From assembly GCA_902780635.1 (NCBI GenBank), contig CACZGH010000012.1, forward strand, positions 1 through 64,000: DNA of 64,000 bases, in the 5' to 3' direction. Under the pieces are notes generated by a model. That model had not been told where the DNA came from. It searched no databases and saw nothing but the letters and a program-made list of their open reading frames with translations. The DNA comes from an uncultured Prevotellaceae bacterium. GTDB taxonomy: Bacteria > Bacteroidota > Bacteroidia > Bacteroidales > Bacteroidaceae. The stretch's first letter is position 1. Every line of letters begins with the position of its first letter. The translations under genes and the position numbers were made by a program. This document shows, in pieces, positions 1-9,727 of the stretch.

Positions 1-49
1 AACGATTCTGAGCCGCTGCCTGAGACGCTTTTCTCAAGCGCAGCGAATG

Positions 50-57
50 CAAAGGTA
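50..57 (-). promoter_or_regulatory. Bacteroidetes -7 box facing left
   Basis: Read on the minus strand this is TACCTTTG followed by C, the Bacteroidetes -7 consensus TAnnTTTG. It would drive a gene lying to the left of the window; that gene is not visible. The stretch 1-161 otherwise shows nothing recognisable. Confidence 0.55.
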
Positions 58-161
58 CGGCGGAAAAACGGAACACGCAAATTTTAAACGCACTTTTTTA
101 TCAAAATGACGAAAATTTTCGGGTTTCTTGACATATATCAAGCTTTGCGGTCCGATTTTGA

Positions 162-2480
162 TTATTCATATACATCTTCGATGCCATTTTCCACTTTAGA
201 TGGATTGTCATCACATGTATCAAAATCCTTTGGAATGTCAAATTTTGCTGATGGATCATATGTGAGGCTAGCATCAGCATACACCTTTCTCATATATTTC
301 GCCCATATCGGTAATGCAGCGGTAGCACCCTGTCCCATTCGTGTGGAATAGAAATGGATATCGCGGTCTTCTCCGCCTACCCAACACCCACTAACGAGTT
401 CTGGTGTGACACCCATGAACCATGCGTCTGCGTTTTCGTTAGTGGTACCTGTCTTACCTCCCACTTCTCCTGAGATGCCATTTCCTCTCACCCTGCTAGC
501 AGTACCTCCGTCGACGACACCTCTGAGCAGCTCTATCATCTTATAAGAGCTAGCCTCACTGATGACCTCGTTGAAGCGGGGCTGGAAATTGGCCAGGATA
601 TTTCCCTCACTGTCTTCGATTCTTGTCACCATAAGAGGTGCGCACCTGATGCCATGATTGGCGAAGGTGGTATATGCGCTCACCATCTCTCCTACAGTGA
701 CCTCACAGGGTCCGAGACATAAGGCCATAGTAGCCTTGATGTTGGGATTGTTGAGTCCGTATTTGTGCAACAAGTCTACCAGAGAGCGTGGATGGAATTT
801 GCTCATCAGGTAAGCTGAAATCCAGTTGTTGGACTGCTGCAGTCCCCATTTAAGGGTCACCATGGCTCCATATCTTGCACGGCTTCCGTTTCTAGGTGTC
901 CATGTGCCTCCCGTCTCTAACCGATAGGTTTGCATTCTGTTGGGAGCCACATCACATGGTGTGAAACCGTTCTCCATCGCCAATGAATATAAATAAGGTT
1001 TGATGGTTGACCCCACCTGTCTTCTACCCACCATGGCCATGTCGTACTGGAAGTACTGATAGTCGGGACCTCCGACGTAGGCTTTCACAGCACCAGTTTT
1101 TACATCCATGCTGACAAATCCAGAGCGAAGATACTGTTTGTAGTATTTGATGGAGTCGAGCGGGCTCATCACCTTGACCACATCGCCATTATAGGTGAAC
1201 ACGGTCATCTCGACAGGTGTGTCGAAAGCTTTCTTGATCTCCTCTTCAGATGCTCCGGCCGCCTTCATCACTTGATACCTATGGCTCTGTCGAATCGCCC
1301 TGTTCATCACCCTCTCATAATCCTGTCTGGACATGGAACTGGAGAAAGGTTTTTTGGAACTGCCTCTAATCTGAGCGTTGAAAGCAGGCTGCAGGGTCTG
1401 TGAGAGATGTTCGCAGACAGCCTCTTCAGCATATCGCTGCATCCTGGTGTCGATGGTGGTGTAAATCCTCAGGCCATCGGTATTGACACTATATGGATGT
1501 CCTCCCCTGCGTGTGTTTTTGTTGCACCATCCGAAAAGGGGATCTTCCACCCATGCGATGGAGTCAAGCACATACTGTGCTTGTTTCCAGTCAGGATAGT
1601 CGTCCCTTTCGGGTTTTTTAGCCATCATGTACTGTCTAAGATACTCCCGGAAATAAGGTGCGATGCCAGCGAGGTTTTCTCTGTCTCCAGAAGGCTGGAA
1701 ATTGAGTTTCATCGGCTCCGTCATATACTTTCTGGCGTCAGCCTCAGTGAGATAACCAGCCTTGAACATCTGCGCGAGCACAATATTGCGTCTCTCCAGT
1801 GAGCGTGTGGGGTACCTGACAGGGTTATAGAAAGATGGATTCTTGCAGAGTCCCACTATCGTGGCAGCCTCTGTCACAGAAAGGTTTTTGGGGTCCTTAT
1901 TAAAATAGGTCTTAGCGGCGCTCTTCACACCAATGGCATTGTGGAGGAAATCGAAATAATTGAGATACATGGTAATGATCTCCTCCTTGGTGAAGTTTTT
2001 CTCCAGTTTGATGGAAATGATCCACTCTATGGGTTTCTGGAAAAGGCGCTCCAACTTGTTGTGTGCCACCTCAGAATAAAGTTGCTTTGCCAGCTGCTGC
2101 GTGATGGTAGAACCACCTCCAGCACTCTCGTTGCCCATCAATCCACGTTTAACAATAGCCCTTGAAAGCGCTTTGAAGTCAATGCCGGAGTGCTCGTAAA
2201 AACGCTCATCCTCTGTGGCGATCAGTGCGTCGATGACATGAGGTGAGATGTTATGAAACTCTGTGGAGATACGGTTTTCCCGGCTTGACGAATACGTACC
2301 CATCAGTTTCCCGTCAGCTGAATATACCTGTGAAGAGTATCTGCTGATAGGGTTTTGCAAGTCCTCAAGGTCGGGCATATACCCTACCCAACCGTTCCAA
2401 ATACCGATAGTACCACCTATTGTGACCAATATGACTCCAATGAGGATGCCCCAGAGGATCTGAACAAATTTTCTTCTCAT
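162..2480 (-). CDS. Class A penicillin-binding protein (PBP1A type)
   Basis: Bifunctional peptidoglycan glycosyltransferase/transpeptidase, 772 residues, anchored in the inner membrane with its catalytic domains in the periplasm. A single membrane segment lies at about residues 8-29. The GT51 domain follows, with the EDERFYEHSG motif at 90-99 (E90 is the expected catalytic glutamate) and the GGGSTITQQLAKQL stretch at 121-134. The transpeptidase domain has all three penicillin-binding motifs: STIK at 491-494 (nucleophile S491), SNN at 550-552 and KTG at 676-678. Length and order match PBP1A/MrcA-like proteins. It is transcribed leftward as a single gene; a TAAATTTG box lies at 2556-2563. The product class is certain. 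The exact orthologue name (mrcA, ponA, pbp1a) cannot be fixed from sequence alone. Confidence 0.95.
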   Translation of the reverse strand: MRRKFVQILWGILIGVILVTIGGTIGIWNGWVGYMPDLEDLQNPISRYSSQVYSADGKLMGTYSSSRENRISTEFHNISPHVIDALIATEDERFYEHSGIDFKALSRAIVKRGLMGNESAGGGSTITQQLAKQLYSEVAHNKLERLFQKPIEWIISIKLEKNFTKEEIITMYLNYFDFLHNAIGVKSAAKTYFNKDPKNLSVTEAATIVGLCKNPSFYNPVRYPTRSLERRNIVLAQMFKAGYLTEADARKYMTEPMKLNFQPSGDRENLAGIAPYFREYLRQYMMAKKPERDDYPDWKQAQYVLDSIAWVEDPLFGWCNKNTRRGGHPYSVNTDGLRIYTTIDTRMQRYAEEAVCEHLSQTLQPAFNAQIRGSSKKPFSSSMSRQDYERVMNRAIRQSHRYQVMKAAGASEEEIKKAFDTPVEMTVFTYNGDVVKVMSPLDSIKYYKQYLRSGFVSMDVKTGAVKAYVGGPDYQYFQYDMAMVGRRQVGSTIKPYLYSLAMENGFTPCDVAPNRMQTYRLETGGTWTPRNGSRARYGAMVTLKWGLQQSNNWISAYLMSKFHPRSLVDLLHKYGLNNPNIKATMALCLGPCEVTVGEMVSAYTTFANHGIRCAPLMVTRIEDSEGNILANFQPRFNEVISEASSYKMIELLRGVVDGGTASRVRGNGISGEVGGKTGTTNENADAWFMGVTPELVSGCWVGGEDRDIHFYSTRMGQGATAALPIWAKYMRKVYADASLTYDPSAKFDIPKDFDTCDDNPSKVENGIEDVYE

Positions 2481-2555
2481 GCTTTACTAATAACAAATAT
2501 TTCTTCGCCGGAGTGACGTGAATGCGCAGTTTCGGCTACATTTATAATACGGCTG

Positions 2556-2563
2556 CAAATTTA
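2556..2563 (-). promoter_or_regulatory. -7 box for the PBP1A gene
   Basis: Reads TAAATTTG plus GC on the minus strand, 76 bp before the PBP start codon. No clear -33 TTG at the usual 19-20 bp distance. Confidence 0.5.
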
Positions 2564-2635
2564 CACATTATTTTTTTAAAAACATCACAACCGTCAAAAA
2601 TAAATGTACACCGTGGTTTCAATCCTATCTAGTTT

Positions 2636-5194
2636 TCACTTTGCGAACGACACACTGGCTTTTTTCCCTTTATACACCAACGTTTTAGTCTCTCCTCCAG
2701 GGAGGACGACGTTGAATGTCTGTTTTTGGGGCATGCCGTCGAGTTGTTGATGGATGGGTGTGACGGTGAGTCGCCGATGTTGCTCATCCCATTGGAAAGC
2801 AATCAGACGATAACGTCCTTGTCTGTAATTCTCATTGTCGCCCTCGTCCTCGTACAACTCGAAAGACGCGTCAGCACCTGGATAGACCTTCACCTCGTAT
2901 GGTTCAGTGCTTTTCTCCCCAGTATACTGCCGCTGGGGGCCGAGCACAACGATGGAGCCACCTTTGGCAAAGACTGGTATGCGCCTATTGTCTACTGCCA
3001 CGTCAAGCGTTTGTCCACCCCGCTCATATTTACCTGTGCGGAAATCATACCACCCAGCGCCATTTGTGGGCAGATAGACCTTCCATGAAGTCACTGACGG
3101 TTCAGTGACGGGACAAACGAGCAAGGCTTTGCCAAACATATAACTGTGTTGCTGGTCGAGGGCTGTCTTGTCTTGAGGGAAGTCGAAGAGCAATGGTCTC
3201 ATGAGGGTGGACCCACTATTTGCCACCTGATAAGCATTAGAGTAAATGTATGGCAAAAGTTGGTAACGCTCACGCAGGCATCCTTCGATAATGGACTGTG
3301 CCTCAGCGCCATAATTCCAAGGTTCGGTGTTGCTCATATATCCGTGTACACGCATCAATGGCAGATACACTGCCGTCTCTATCCATCTAAGCATGCGCTC
3401 GATATAGTCTTTGTCTTGATATTGGTTGCCTGGTCTGAAGAAGCCACCGGCATCGTAGGTCCACCAAGGTATGCCTGCAGCCTGCATCCCCAGTCCTGCG
3501 GCTATCTGCCTACGTAATGTTTCCCAGTCATTGCCTACATCACCCGACCATAAAGCCGAGCCGTACCGCTGTATGCCAGGAGCGCCGCATCGTGTAAGAA
3601 TCATGGGCCTTGCGTCGGGCCGGTCGTTTCTCAATCCTTCATAGACCGTCATATTGACCATCAGCGGATAGACATTTCTAAATAGCTCGCCAGCATATTT
3701 TCCATTCATTACCCTTCGTCCCACGAGATCATCATTCTCAGGCTCTGTGGCGTCTTGCCACCATGCGTCAATGCCCAGTGGCACCAATCGTGTGCTGAAC
3801 TGTTTCCAATACTCCCCTGCCGCCTTGGGATTGAAAAAGTCTATCCAGTCTGTACCAGGGATATAATAGTCATTTTGCAGCATCAGTTTCCCCACTTCCG
3901 AGTTTTTGTCTATTTTTGACCATACGCTCACCATCAGTCTCATATTCATCCGGTGGAGGCTGTCGGTCATCTGTCTGGGACTGGGATAAAACTCCTCGTC
4001 AAATCGCATCGAGTTCCATCCATACTTGCCCCAATACTGCCAGTCCTGCACAATCACATCAACAGGCAGCCGCTCAGCCCTGAACCGCTTGCCGGTGCTG
4101 AGCAATTCATCCTGTGAGTGGAAACGCTCACGACAGTGAATATAGCCCAAAGCCCACTGAGGCATCAACGGGGCTTCGCCTGTCAGTCGGCGATACTGCT
4201 GAATCACTTCGTCTGCCTGTCCCACAAAGACGGTGTAGTCCACCTGCTGTGCCACAGGTGAGCTGAGCACCGAGCGATTTCTAACGGGGGTATAATATAA
4301 GACAGGCTGATCGCCTCTCGACAGTTCGGCCTGGATCTTGTGTGTGCCAGCCGTCAGATGAGTGATACACGACGCTGTGGGCGGCAGCCACACGTTTTGC
4401 ATATCCATGACAGCCCCGCCATCAATACTCAGTTGGTGACGACGAGCCATCTTCTGCCCCACGTCCAGCAAGAGGCTGTAGTCTCCTGCCACAGGCACCT
4501 CTATCTGTGCCTCGAAGACATTTCGCTGCCTTACTTCCTGCCGGCCACCCTCTGTAGACGTGACGTTGACCACCTCTTGTCCACCAGTAGCTTCACTTTT
4601 TGCCAGCTTCACCTGATGATCTGCAGGGTTCCATTCTGTCATACCATAGTTGTTCCAAAGCAGTCCATAACCCTGGTCGGAAATCATCATGGGCACGGCT
4701 ATCTGTGTATTGACCTGGGTAAGGCGCCTGGTAAGGCCCCTCACATTGGTGTACCCATCCTGAAACTGCCCGAGACCGAAAATATGTTCTCCTTGGGGTG
4801 AGTCAAAGCCCAAAGTGGCGGCATAGGGTGCGACACCGTCTGCTGACGTGGGAGAAAGCGAGTGTTCATTGGCCAGGAACACCCTTTTACCATCTGCATC
4901 ACACACCGTCACTGTCATGCGCTCCGTATCCACTTTCACATTCATACACTTGGTAGCCAATGACCAGACATTTCCATCTTTCTGTATCTCCGGCTTAACC
5001 TCACCTTGGGAAGACTGCACATAAATCCATTCAGGCAAACTGGCTATGTCGCCCTCCTGATACTGTATATGGACCGCACGATCTGTCATGAAAGTAAGGA
5101 CCAGACGTCCTTTGCCGAAACTGATGTTTTCTGCTTCAACAACTTGATGACTTACGAAAAATGCTAACAGCAAAAAAAATCTGAACAATTTCAT
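2636..5194 (-). CDS. Secreted GH31 alpha-glycosidase (alpha-xylosidase type)
   Basis: Glycoside hydrolase family 31, 852 residues, predicted to hydrolyse terminal alpha-xylosyl or alpha-glucosyl residues outside the cytoplasm. The N-terminus is a signal peptide (MKLFRFFLLLAFFVSHQVVEA). An N-terminal beta-sandwich (about 25-220) is followed by an inserted PA14-like module (about 225-310), then the TIM barrel from about 340. The nucleophile is D481 in WWQDATEPEND and the likely acid/base is D552 in LWSGDVGNDWE. The ATG at 5194 is preferred to the TTG at 5209 because the signal peptide begins there. PA14 insertions are known in xyloglucan-active GH31 alpha-xylosidases, so alpha-xylosidase is the better guess; alpha-glucosidase is not excluded. 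No SusC/SusD pair is nearby. Confidence 0.9.
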   Translation of the reverse strand: MKLFRFFLLLAFFVSHQVVEAENISFGKGRLVLTFMTDRAVHIQYQEGDIASLPEWIYVQSSQGEVKPEIQKDGNVWSLATKCMNVKVDTERMTVTVCDADGKRVFLANEHSLSPTSADGVAPYAATLGFDSPQGEHIFGLGQFQDGYTNVRGLTRRLTQVNTQIAVPMMISDQGYGLLWNNYGMTEWNPADHQVKLAKSEATGGQEVVNVTSTEGGRQEVRQRNVFEAQIEVPVAGDYSLLLDVGQKMARRHQLSIDGGAVMDMQNVWLPPTASCITHLTAGTHKIQAELSRGDQPVLYYTPVRNRSVLSSPVAQQVDYTVFVGQADEVIQQYRRLTGEAPLMPQWALGYIHCRERFHSQDELLSTGKRFRAERLPVDVIVQDWQYWGKYGWNSMRFDEEFYPSPRQMTDSLHRMNMRLMVSVWSKIDKNSEVGKLMLQNDYYIPGTDWIDFFNPKAAGEYWKQFSTRLVPLGIDAWWQDATEPENDDLVGRRVMNGKYAGELFRNVYPLMVNMTVYEGLRNDRPDARPMILTRCGAPGIQRYGSALWSGDVGNDWETLRRQIAAGLGMQAAGIPWWTYDAGGFFRPGNQYQDKDYIERMLRWIETAVYLPLMRVHGYMSNTEPWNYGAEAQSIIEGCLRERYQLLPYIYSNAYQVANSGSTLMRPLLFDFPQDKTALDQQHSYMFGKALLVCPVTEPSVTSWKVYLPTNGAGWYDFRTGKYERGGQTLDVAVDNRRIPVFAKGGSIVVLGPQRQYTGEKSTEPYEVKVYPGADASFELYEDEGDNENYRQGRYRLIAFQWDEQHRRLTVTPIHQQLDGMPQKQTFNVVLPGGETKTLVYKGKKASVSFAK

Positions 5195-5312
5195 ATTAAT
5201 GTGATGCAATTATTGAATGATAAAAAAACCACCGTAAAGGACGATAGATAAGGATCTCATGATGGCACAACACATAAAACCTTAATTATGATTTGATAAA
5301 AAATAACTGTTG

Positions 5313-5320
5313 CAAAAATA
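5313..5320 (-). promoter_or_regulatory. -7 box for the GH31 gene
   Basis: Reads TATTTTTG plus C on the minus strand, about 120 bp before the GH31 start. No clear -33 element. Confidence 0.45.
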
Positions 5321-5362
5321 AGTTTTTTTTCTCAGACTACAAAAAGTTTTAAATAAAAAACG

Positions 5363-5370
5363 TAATTTTG
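5363..5370 (+). promoter_or_regulatory. -7 box for the symporter gene
   Basis: TAATTTTG followed by C, matching TAnnTTTG. It implies a long leader of about 140 nt before the ATG at 5512. Confidence 0.5.
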
Positions 5371-5511
5371 CACTTCTATTAAGATACGCCTATTCCTTAG
5401 GCTCATCATCAAACTTTTGGGTAGTTGATACATCCCATTGACTAAAAAGGACAGGTCTCGCATCATTGTAAAAATCGACAAGATCCTTTTTTTGCTTAAA
5501 AATTGACAAAT

Positions 5512-6720
5512 ATGAAAATAAAGCTGTCGTTGACGACACAGATTGCAGTCGCTCTGGTGCTGGCCGTCATAGCAGGTATCCTGCTGCAGGGTCACCCTGG
5601 TTTTGTGAATGAATTTATCAAGCCATTTGGCACCATCTTCCTCAATCTTCTGAAGTTCATCGTCGCCCCATTGGTACTGTTTTCCATTATGTCGGGAATT
5701 CTCTCGATGAATGACATGAGCAAATTGGGGAAACTAGGGCTGCGTGCCCTGCTTTACTTCGCTTTCACCACCGTGATAGCCGTCACCATGGGACTGGTAT
5801 TATCCACCCTCGCCAGAGGCTTGATTCCTGCCATCAATCTTCATATTGATAAAACCGGGGAGGAGTTGCGCATGCCTGAAGTCACCTTCATGGACCAAAT
5901 TGTCAACATGTTTCCCGACAACATCCTGACACCGCTCAGCACGATGGAAATGATTCAAGTGATTGTCATCGCCATTTTATTCGGTATATCCATGGTGCAC
6001 GTGGCCGAGAAGGGCGAGCCAGCGCGTAAGTTGGTATTGAGTCTCAACGAAGTGGTGGGGAAAGTTCTCTACTATATTATGGCGATGGCACCGATAGGTG
6101 TTTTCTGCATGCTGACACCTGTAGTGGTCAACAATGGTCCCAGTGTCCTGGGCTCTTATGCTGTTCTTGTTATCCTTGCCTATTCATGCTTCCTGATCCA
6201 TGTACTCTGTGTTTATTCACCACTGGTCTATTTCCTTGGCGGAATATCACCACTGAGGTTTCTCAAGGAGATGCAACCTGCTATGTTGTTTGCGTTTTCA
6301 AGTGATTCCTCGGTGGCAACCCTGCCCTACTCTATGGAATGTACGGAGAAGCTGGGCGTTGACAGAAGCGTCGGAAACTTCGTACTATCTCTTGGCGCCA
6401 CCATCAATATGGACGGTGTGGCCATCTATCTCGGCGCCACCTCGGTCTTCATGGCGACCTGCTGCGGCATCGACCTCACCATCAACCAATATCTGGCCAT
6501 CGCCTTTGCCGCCACTGTGGCCTCTATCGGCACGCCTGGCATCCCAGGGGGCTCTCTTGCCCTGATGGCTATGGTATTTGCATCCGCCAACATCCCTGTG
6601 GAATGTGTGGCTGTGGCTGCGGGCATCGACCGGATCATCGACATGGGACGTACCGTCATGTCGGTCACTGGTGATGCCTCATGCGCCGTCGTCATGCAGA
6701 AAATGATGAAGAAGGCATAA
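5512..6720 (+). CDS. Dicarboxylate/amino acid:cation symporter (DAACS)
   Basis: 402-residue inner-membrane secondary transporter of the SLC1/GltP/DctA family, which couples uptake of glutamate, aspartate or C4-dicarboxylates to Na+ or H+. Hydrophobic helices run along the whole length. The re-entrant serine-rich loop appears as FSSDSSVATLPYSMECTEKL, the TM7 signature as NMDGVAIYLGATSVF (classically NMDGT) and hairpin 2 as IGTPGIPGGSLALMAMVF. The ATG at 5512 is chosen over an in-frame TTG at 5503 because MKIKLSL is the normal family start. The M16 peptidase starts 32 bp downstream on the same strand and may be cotranscribed. The substrate cannot be decided from sequence. Confidence 0.93.
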   Translation: MKIKLSLTTQIAVALVLAVIAGILLQGHPGFVNEFIKPFGTIFLNLLKFIVAPLVLFSIMSGILSMNDMSKLGKLGLRALLYFAFTTVIAVTMGLVLSTLARGLIPAINLHIDKTGEELRMPEVTFMDQIVNMFPDNILTPLSTMEMIQVIVIAILFGISMVHVAEKGEPARKLVLSLNEVVGKVLYYIMAMAPIGVFCMLTPVVVNNGPSVLGSYAVLVILAYSCFLIHVLCVYSPLVYFLGGISPLRFLKEMQPAMLFAFSSDSSVATLPYSMECTEKLGVDRSVGNFVLSLGATINMDGVAIYLGATSVFMATCCGIDLTINQYLAIAFAATVASIGTPGIPGGSLALMAMVFASANIPVECVAVAAGIDRIIDMGRTVMSVTGDASCAVVMQKMMKKA

Positions 6721-6752
6721 AAACTATCAATTCAAAAAATCGTATCCAGATC

Positions 6753-9716
6753 ATGATCAATAAGGCCATCATCCCTATCTTACTTGTCTTTTTTACAACG
6801 ACATCGCCAACTCTATTTGCGCAGCAAACTAATGTAGGACATCAACACCAGAATGATTCTATCCCAACAAAGGAAGAGGCGGTCATGGATTCGATTCTTT
6901 TAGCAGAAAAAGATAAAAGAAACGATTCTTTGCTCATGCTTCATACTCATTTGATCGACCAACAGGTGATTCCCACAGACACGTCGGTGAGGACGGGCAT
7001 TCTGAAGAATGGACTGACGTATTATGTGCGCCGATGCACAGAACCTAAGAAAAAGGCCAACTTCAGTTTGTTGGTAAAAGGAGGGGCGTTCATTGAGAAA
7101 GAAAACGAGCGTGGCTTAGCCCACTTTGTCGAACACATGCTATTCAAGGGGACCAAACACTTCCCCGGACCTGAGGTGATAGGATTCATGCAACGCAACG
7201 GCATCCCATTCGGGCATGACAGCAATGCTTTTACAGGTTACGAAACAGTGAGGTATTTCCTCAACTCAATACCCACGAATGATGAAAGTCAGATGGATTC
7301 TTGTTTGCTCCTTTTACACGACTGGGCGTGTGAAGCCACCATCGACGACCATGATGTGGAAAGTGAGCGCAACGTCATTGTTGAGGAATGGAGAAGCAGA
7401 AACACGGTATCGATTGCACAACAATTCATCAACGATTTACTCAACCAATCTTTCTATACGAAACGATTGCCTATCGGTGACCTGGAGATTGTGAAGAATT
7501 GCCCTCCCAAACTCATTCGTAACTTCTACAAACACTGGTATCGGCCACAAAACCAAGCCGTGGTTGTGACCGGCGACTTCGATGCCGACGAGATGGTGGG
7601 GAAAATAAAGAAAATGTTTAGCACGTTGAAACGTGGCAAGCATATTGTTCCCGAACCTCCCACCATCCCTGACTTTGAGGCACCTCAGGCTCATGTATAT
7701 CAAGAGCCCCAACTTCCTTTTTATGCCTGTTCAGTCATTATCAGATTGCCAAAAGAAGAGCATGTGCTGAAAAATCAGGTTGGAGACTTGAGGTCGGTAC
7801 AGATTCTTGAAAAAATAAGGGTGTTGATGAATGATCAACTCTCTGCCCTCAAGAGCAATGACATTTTGATGCCTAGAGCATACAACCTCAATCCGACAGA
7901 CATCAGGGATGCCAAGTTCATCGTCTATGAGATGAGTTCCTCACCAGACAAATGGTCCTCGACGCTGGAAACATTGCTGAAAAAGGTAGAAATCATCCGC
8001 CGCAATGGTTTTACAGAATTCAAAAGAAATCCACATGACCAACTAAGTCCATCCTACAACGAAGACTTCTCTGCCATCCTGTTTCCAGATACTGTATACA
8101 GCAAATACGTGTCCAAAAGGAGCAATGACTGGACAGATCGGTTGATCAATAGTTTTTTCAACGGAAACGCCATCAATGACTATAGTTGTGAAGATGCCTC
8201 GAAGAGTCATATTGTCAACACCACTACGAAGGAACAACTCGACGAAAAGTTCAGGGGAATCACCGATGGTCGCAACATGTTGGTGACCAATATGTTTCCC
8301 AAAGATGCGACCCTACCGACAGAGGAAGATGTCATGGAAATCATCCATCGGGTGAGAAATATGAAAGATGAGGAGCTCGTGGATGTAGCAGTGGCAAAAG
8401 GCAAAAAGCTGGAGCAACTCCACGTCAAGGATCTCGACATCAATCCTACGCCAGGCACTGTCGTGAAAACGACCATTCGTAATGACAGCATCAGCGAGTT
8501 GCTTTTGTCAAATGGCGTGAAAGTATTGCTGTGGAAAAAGAAAACCGACCACAACTCCATCAACATGAAGTTTGACCGCCCGATGGGATATTCGGCGCTT
8601 AGTGATGACGAAATCGCATTTCAAGGCATGCTTTCATCATGCAGAAGACACTTTGAATACATAGGTGGCAGTTCATGGGTTCAGAATCAACCTTTTGACG
8701 ATGTTCTTGACATTCCTTTATCTTTCCATGTCACTGACAGCGTGGAGCAATGGAAGAATATTGAACAACAGTTGAAAATGATCTATGCCTCATTGACAAC
8801 GACAGAAGTGGATTCCGTTGAAGCAGCAGAAAAAATCAACAGCATCAAAACCACCATTTTGGCGGTCCAAAATCCCATCATGCAGGCCCAACTCAAATTA
8901 CAAAACCTACCTGCAGCATCTGTCAAGCGCCTCATGCCTCCTTCGTTGGAGGAAGCCGGCACTTACACAGTAGAGCGTTTCAGGGAGGTGGTGAAGGATT
9001 ATTATTCCAACTTCAATGGTTCAGTGTTTGTCGTACAAGGTGAAGTGGATGCCGACACCCTCCGACCGCTTCTGCTCAAATACATCGGTGCGCTTCCATC
9101 AAAACCAGAGCCGGTGAAGCGCAGAATTTGGGAAGCCGACCATTTCAAGACCACCAATACCACAGTAGTCGAGAAAATGGAAAACCCGACTCCGTATTGT
9201 GCGACCTTCCTGTTCTATACGTGGGAGAAAAACTTCCAATACACGCAGCAGACACATGCCCACAACGAAGTATTGAAGAGTGTGCTTGGCAAAATACTGC
9301 TTAACACATTGCGCATTCAGCATAGTGATGTTTACACTCCTCAGTGCATGATGCAAGATGATTTGCTGCCCATTCCCCGTATGAAATGCACCATTGCCTA
9401 CACATGCGACCCCAAGCAACGCGAACGAATAGCAAAAGACGTCACACAACTCGTTCAGGACATGGCTGATGGCCATCTCATCACCCAGGATCTCATTGAC
9501 AGTTACATCACGGAGCGTGAGAAACTCAAGGACAATTATAAGGATAATGATTACAGTCTTCGTTCTGAACTCCTTGACCGCGAACTCAATGGTCTTGTCG
9601 TCAAGGAAGGTGACACGTCCTACATCAAACAGGTGACGCCTTCATCTCTCAAAGCCCACTTGAAGCAATTGCTCAAAAAGGGTAATCTGCACATAGGCTA
9701 CCTGACGACAGAATGA
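6753..9716 (+). CDS. Exported M16 family zinc peptidase
   Basis: 987-residue pitrilysin-family (M16) metallopeptidase. A signal peptide (MINKAIIPILLVFFTTTSPTLFA) directs it out of the cytoplasm, followed by a polar linker to about residue 80. The N-terminal active half carries the inverted zinc motif H124-F-V-E127-H128 and the expected third ligand E205 in SERNVIVEEW. The C-terminal half (from about residue 590) is the usual inactive M16_C repeat. The start at 6753 is chosen because the in-frame extension to 6681 would overlap the symporter gene and lacks a signal peptide. The family is present in many Bacteroidetes as periplasmic or outer-membrane proteins of about 940-1000 residues. Substrate unknown. 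Confidence 0.92.
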   Translation: MINKAIIPILLVFFTTTSPTLFAQQTNVGHQHQNDSIPTKEEAVMDSILLAEKDKRNDSLLMLHTHLIDQQVIPTDTSVRTGILKNGLTYYVRRCTEPKKKANFSLLVKGGAFIEKENERGLAHFVEHMLFKGTKHFPGPEVIGFMQRNGIPFGHDSNAFTGYETVRYFLNSIPTNDESQMDSCLLLLHDWACEATIDDHDVESERNVIVEEWRSRNTVSIAQQFINDLLNQSFYTKRLPIGDLEIVKNCPPKLIRNFYKHWYRPQNQAVVVTGDFDADEMVGKIKKMFSTLKRGKHIVPEPPTIPDFEAPQAHVYQEPQLPFYACSVIIRLPKEEHVLKNQVGDLRSVQILEKIRVLMNDQLSALKSNDILMPRAYNLNPTDIRDAKFIVYEMSSSPDKWSSTLETLLKKVEIIRRNGFTEFKRNPHDQLSPSYNEDFSAILFPDTVYSKYVSKRSNDWTDRLINSFFNGNAINDYSCEDASKSHIVNTTTKEQLDEKFRGITDGRNMLVTNMFPKDATLPTEEDVMEIIHRVRNMKDEELVDVAVAKGKKLEQLHVKDLDINPTPGTVVKTTIRNDSISELLLSNGVKVLLWKKKTDHNSINMKFDRPMGYSALSDDEIAFQGMLSSCRRHFEYIGGSSWVQNQPFDDVLDIPLSFHVTDSVEQWKNIEQQLKMIYASLTTTEVDSVEAAEKINSIKTTILAVQNPIMQAQLKLQNLPAASVKRLMPPSLEEAGTYTVERFREVVKDYYSNFNGSVFVVQGEVDADTLRPLLLKYIGALPSKPEPVKRRIWEADHFKTTNTTVVEKMENPTPYCATFLFYTWEKNFQYTQQTHAHNEVLKSVLGKILLNTLRIQHSDVYTPQCMMQDDLLPIPRMKCTIAYTCDPKQRERIAKDVTQLVQDMADGHLITQDLIDSYITEREKLKDNYKDNDYSLRSELLDRELNGLVVKEGDTSYIKQVTPSSLKAHLKQLLKKGNLHIGYLTTE

Positions 9717-9727
9717 CACTTATGATA

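Larger units (their letters stand above)
5195..5511. other. Divergent intergenic region, GH31 / symporter
   Basis: 317 bp between divergent genes. It holds a minus-strand -7 box at 5313-5320 (TATTTTTG, for the GH31 gene) and a plus-strand box at 5363-5370 (TAATTTTG, for the symporter). The symporter leader would be about 140 nt; its only visible structure is a weak 5-bp GCCTA/TAGGC hairpin near 5389-5403. I recognise no riboswitch in it. Confidence 0.5.

Noticed and set aside
5503..5511. TTG start extending the symporter by three residues
   Set aside because: The ATG at 5512 gives the usual family start and the TTG has no ribosome-site support.
5371..5511. Riboswitch in the symporter leader
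   Set aside because: The 140-nt leader has only one weak 5-bp hairpin and no recognised aptamer or terminator/anti-terminator pair.
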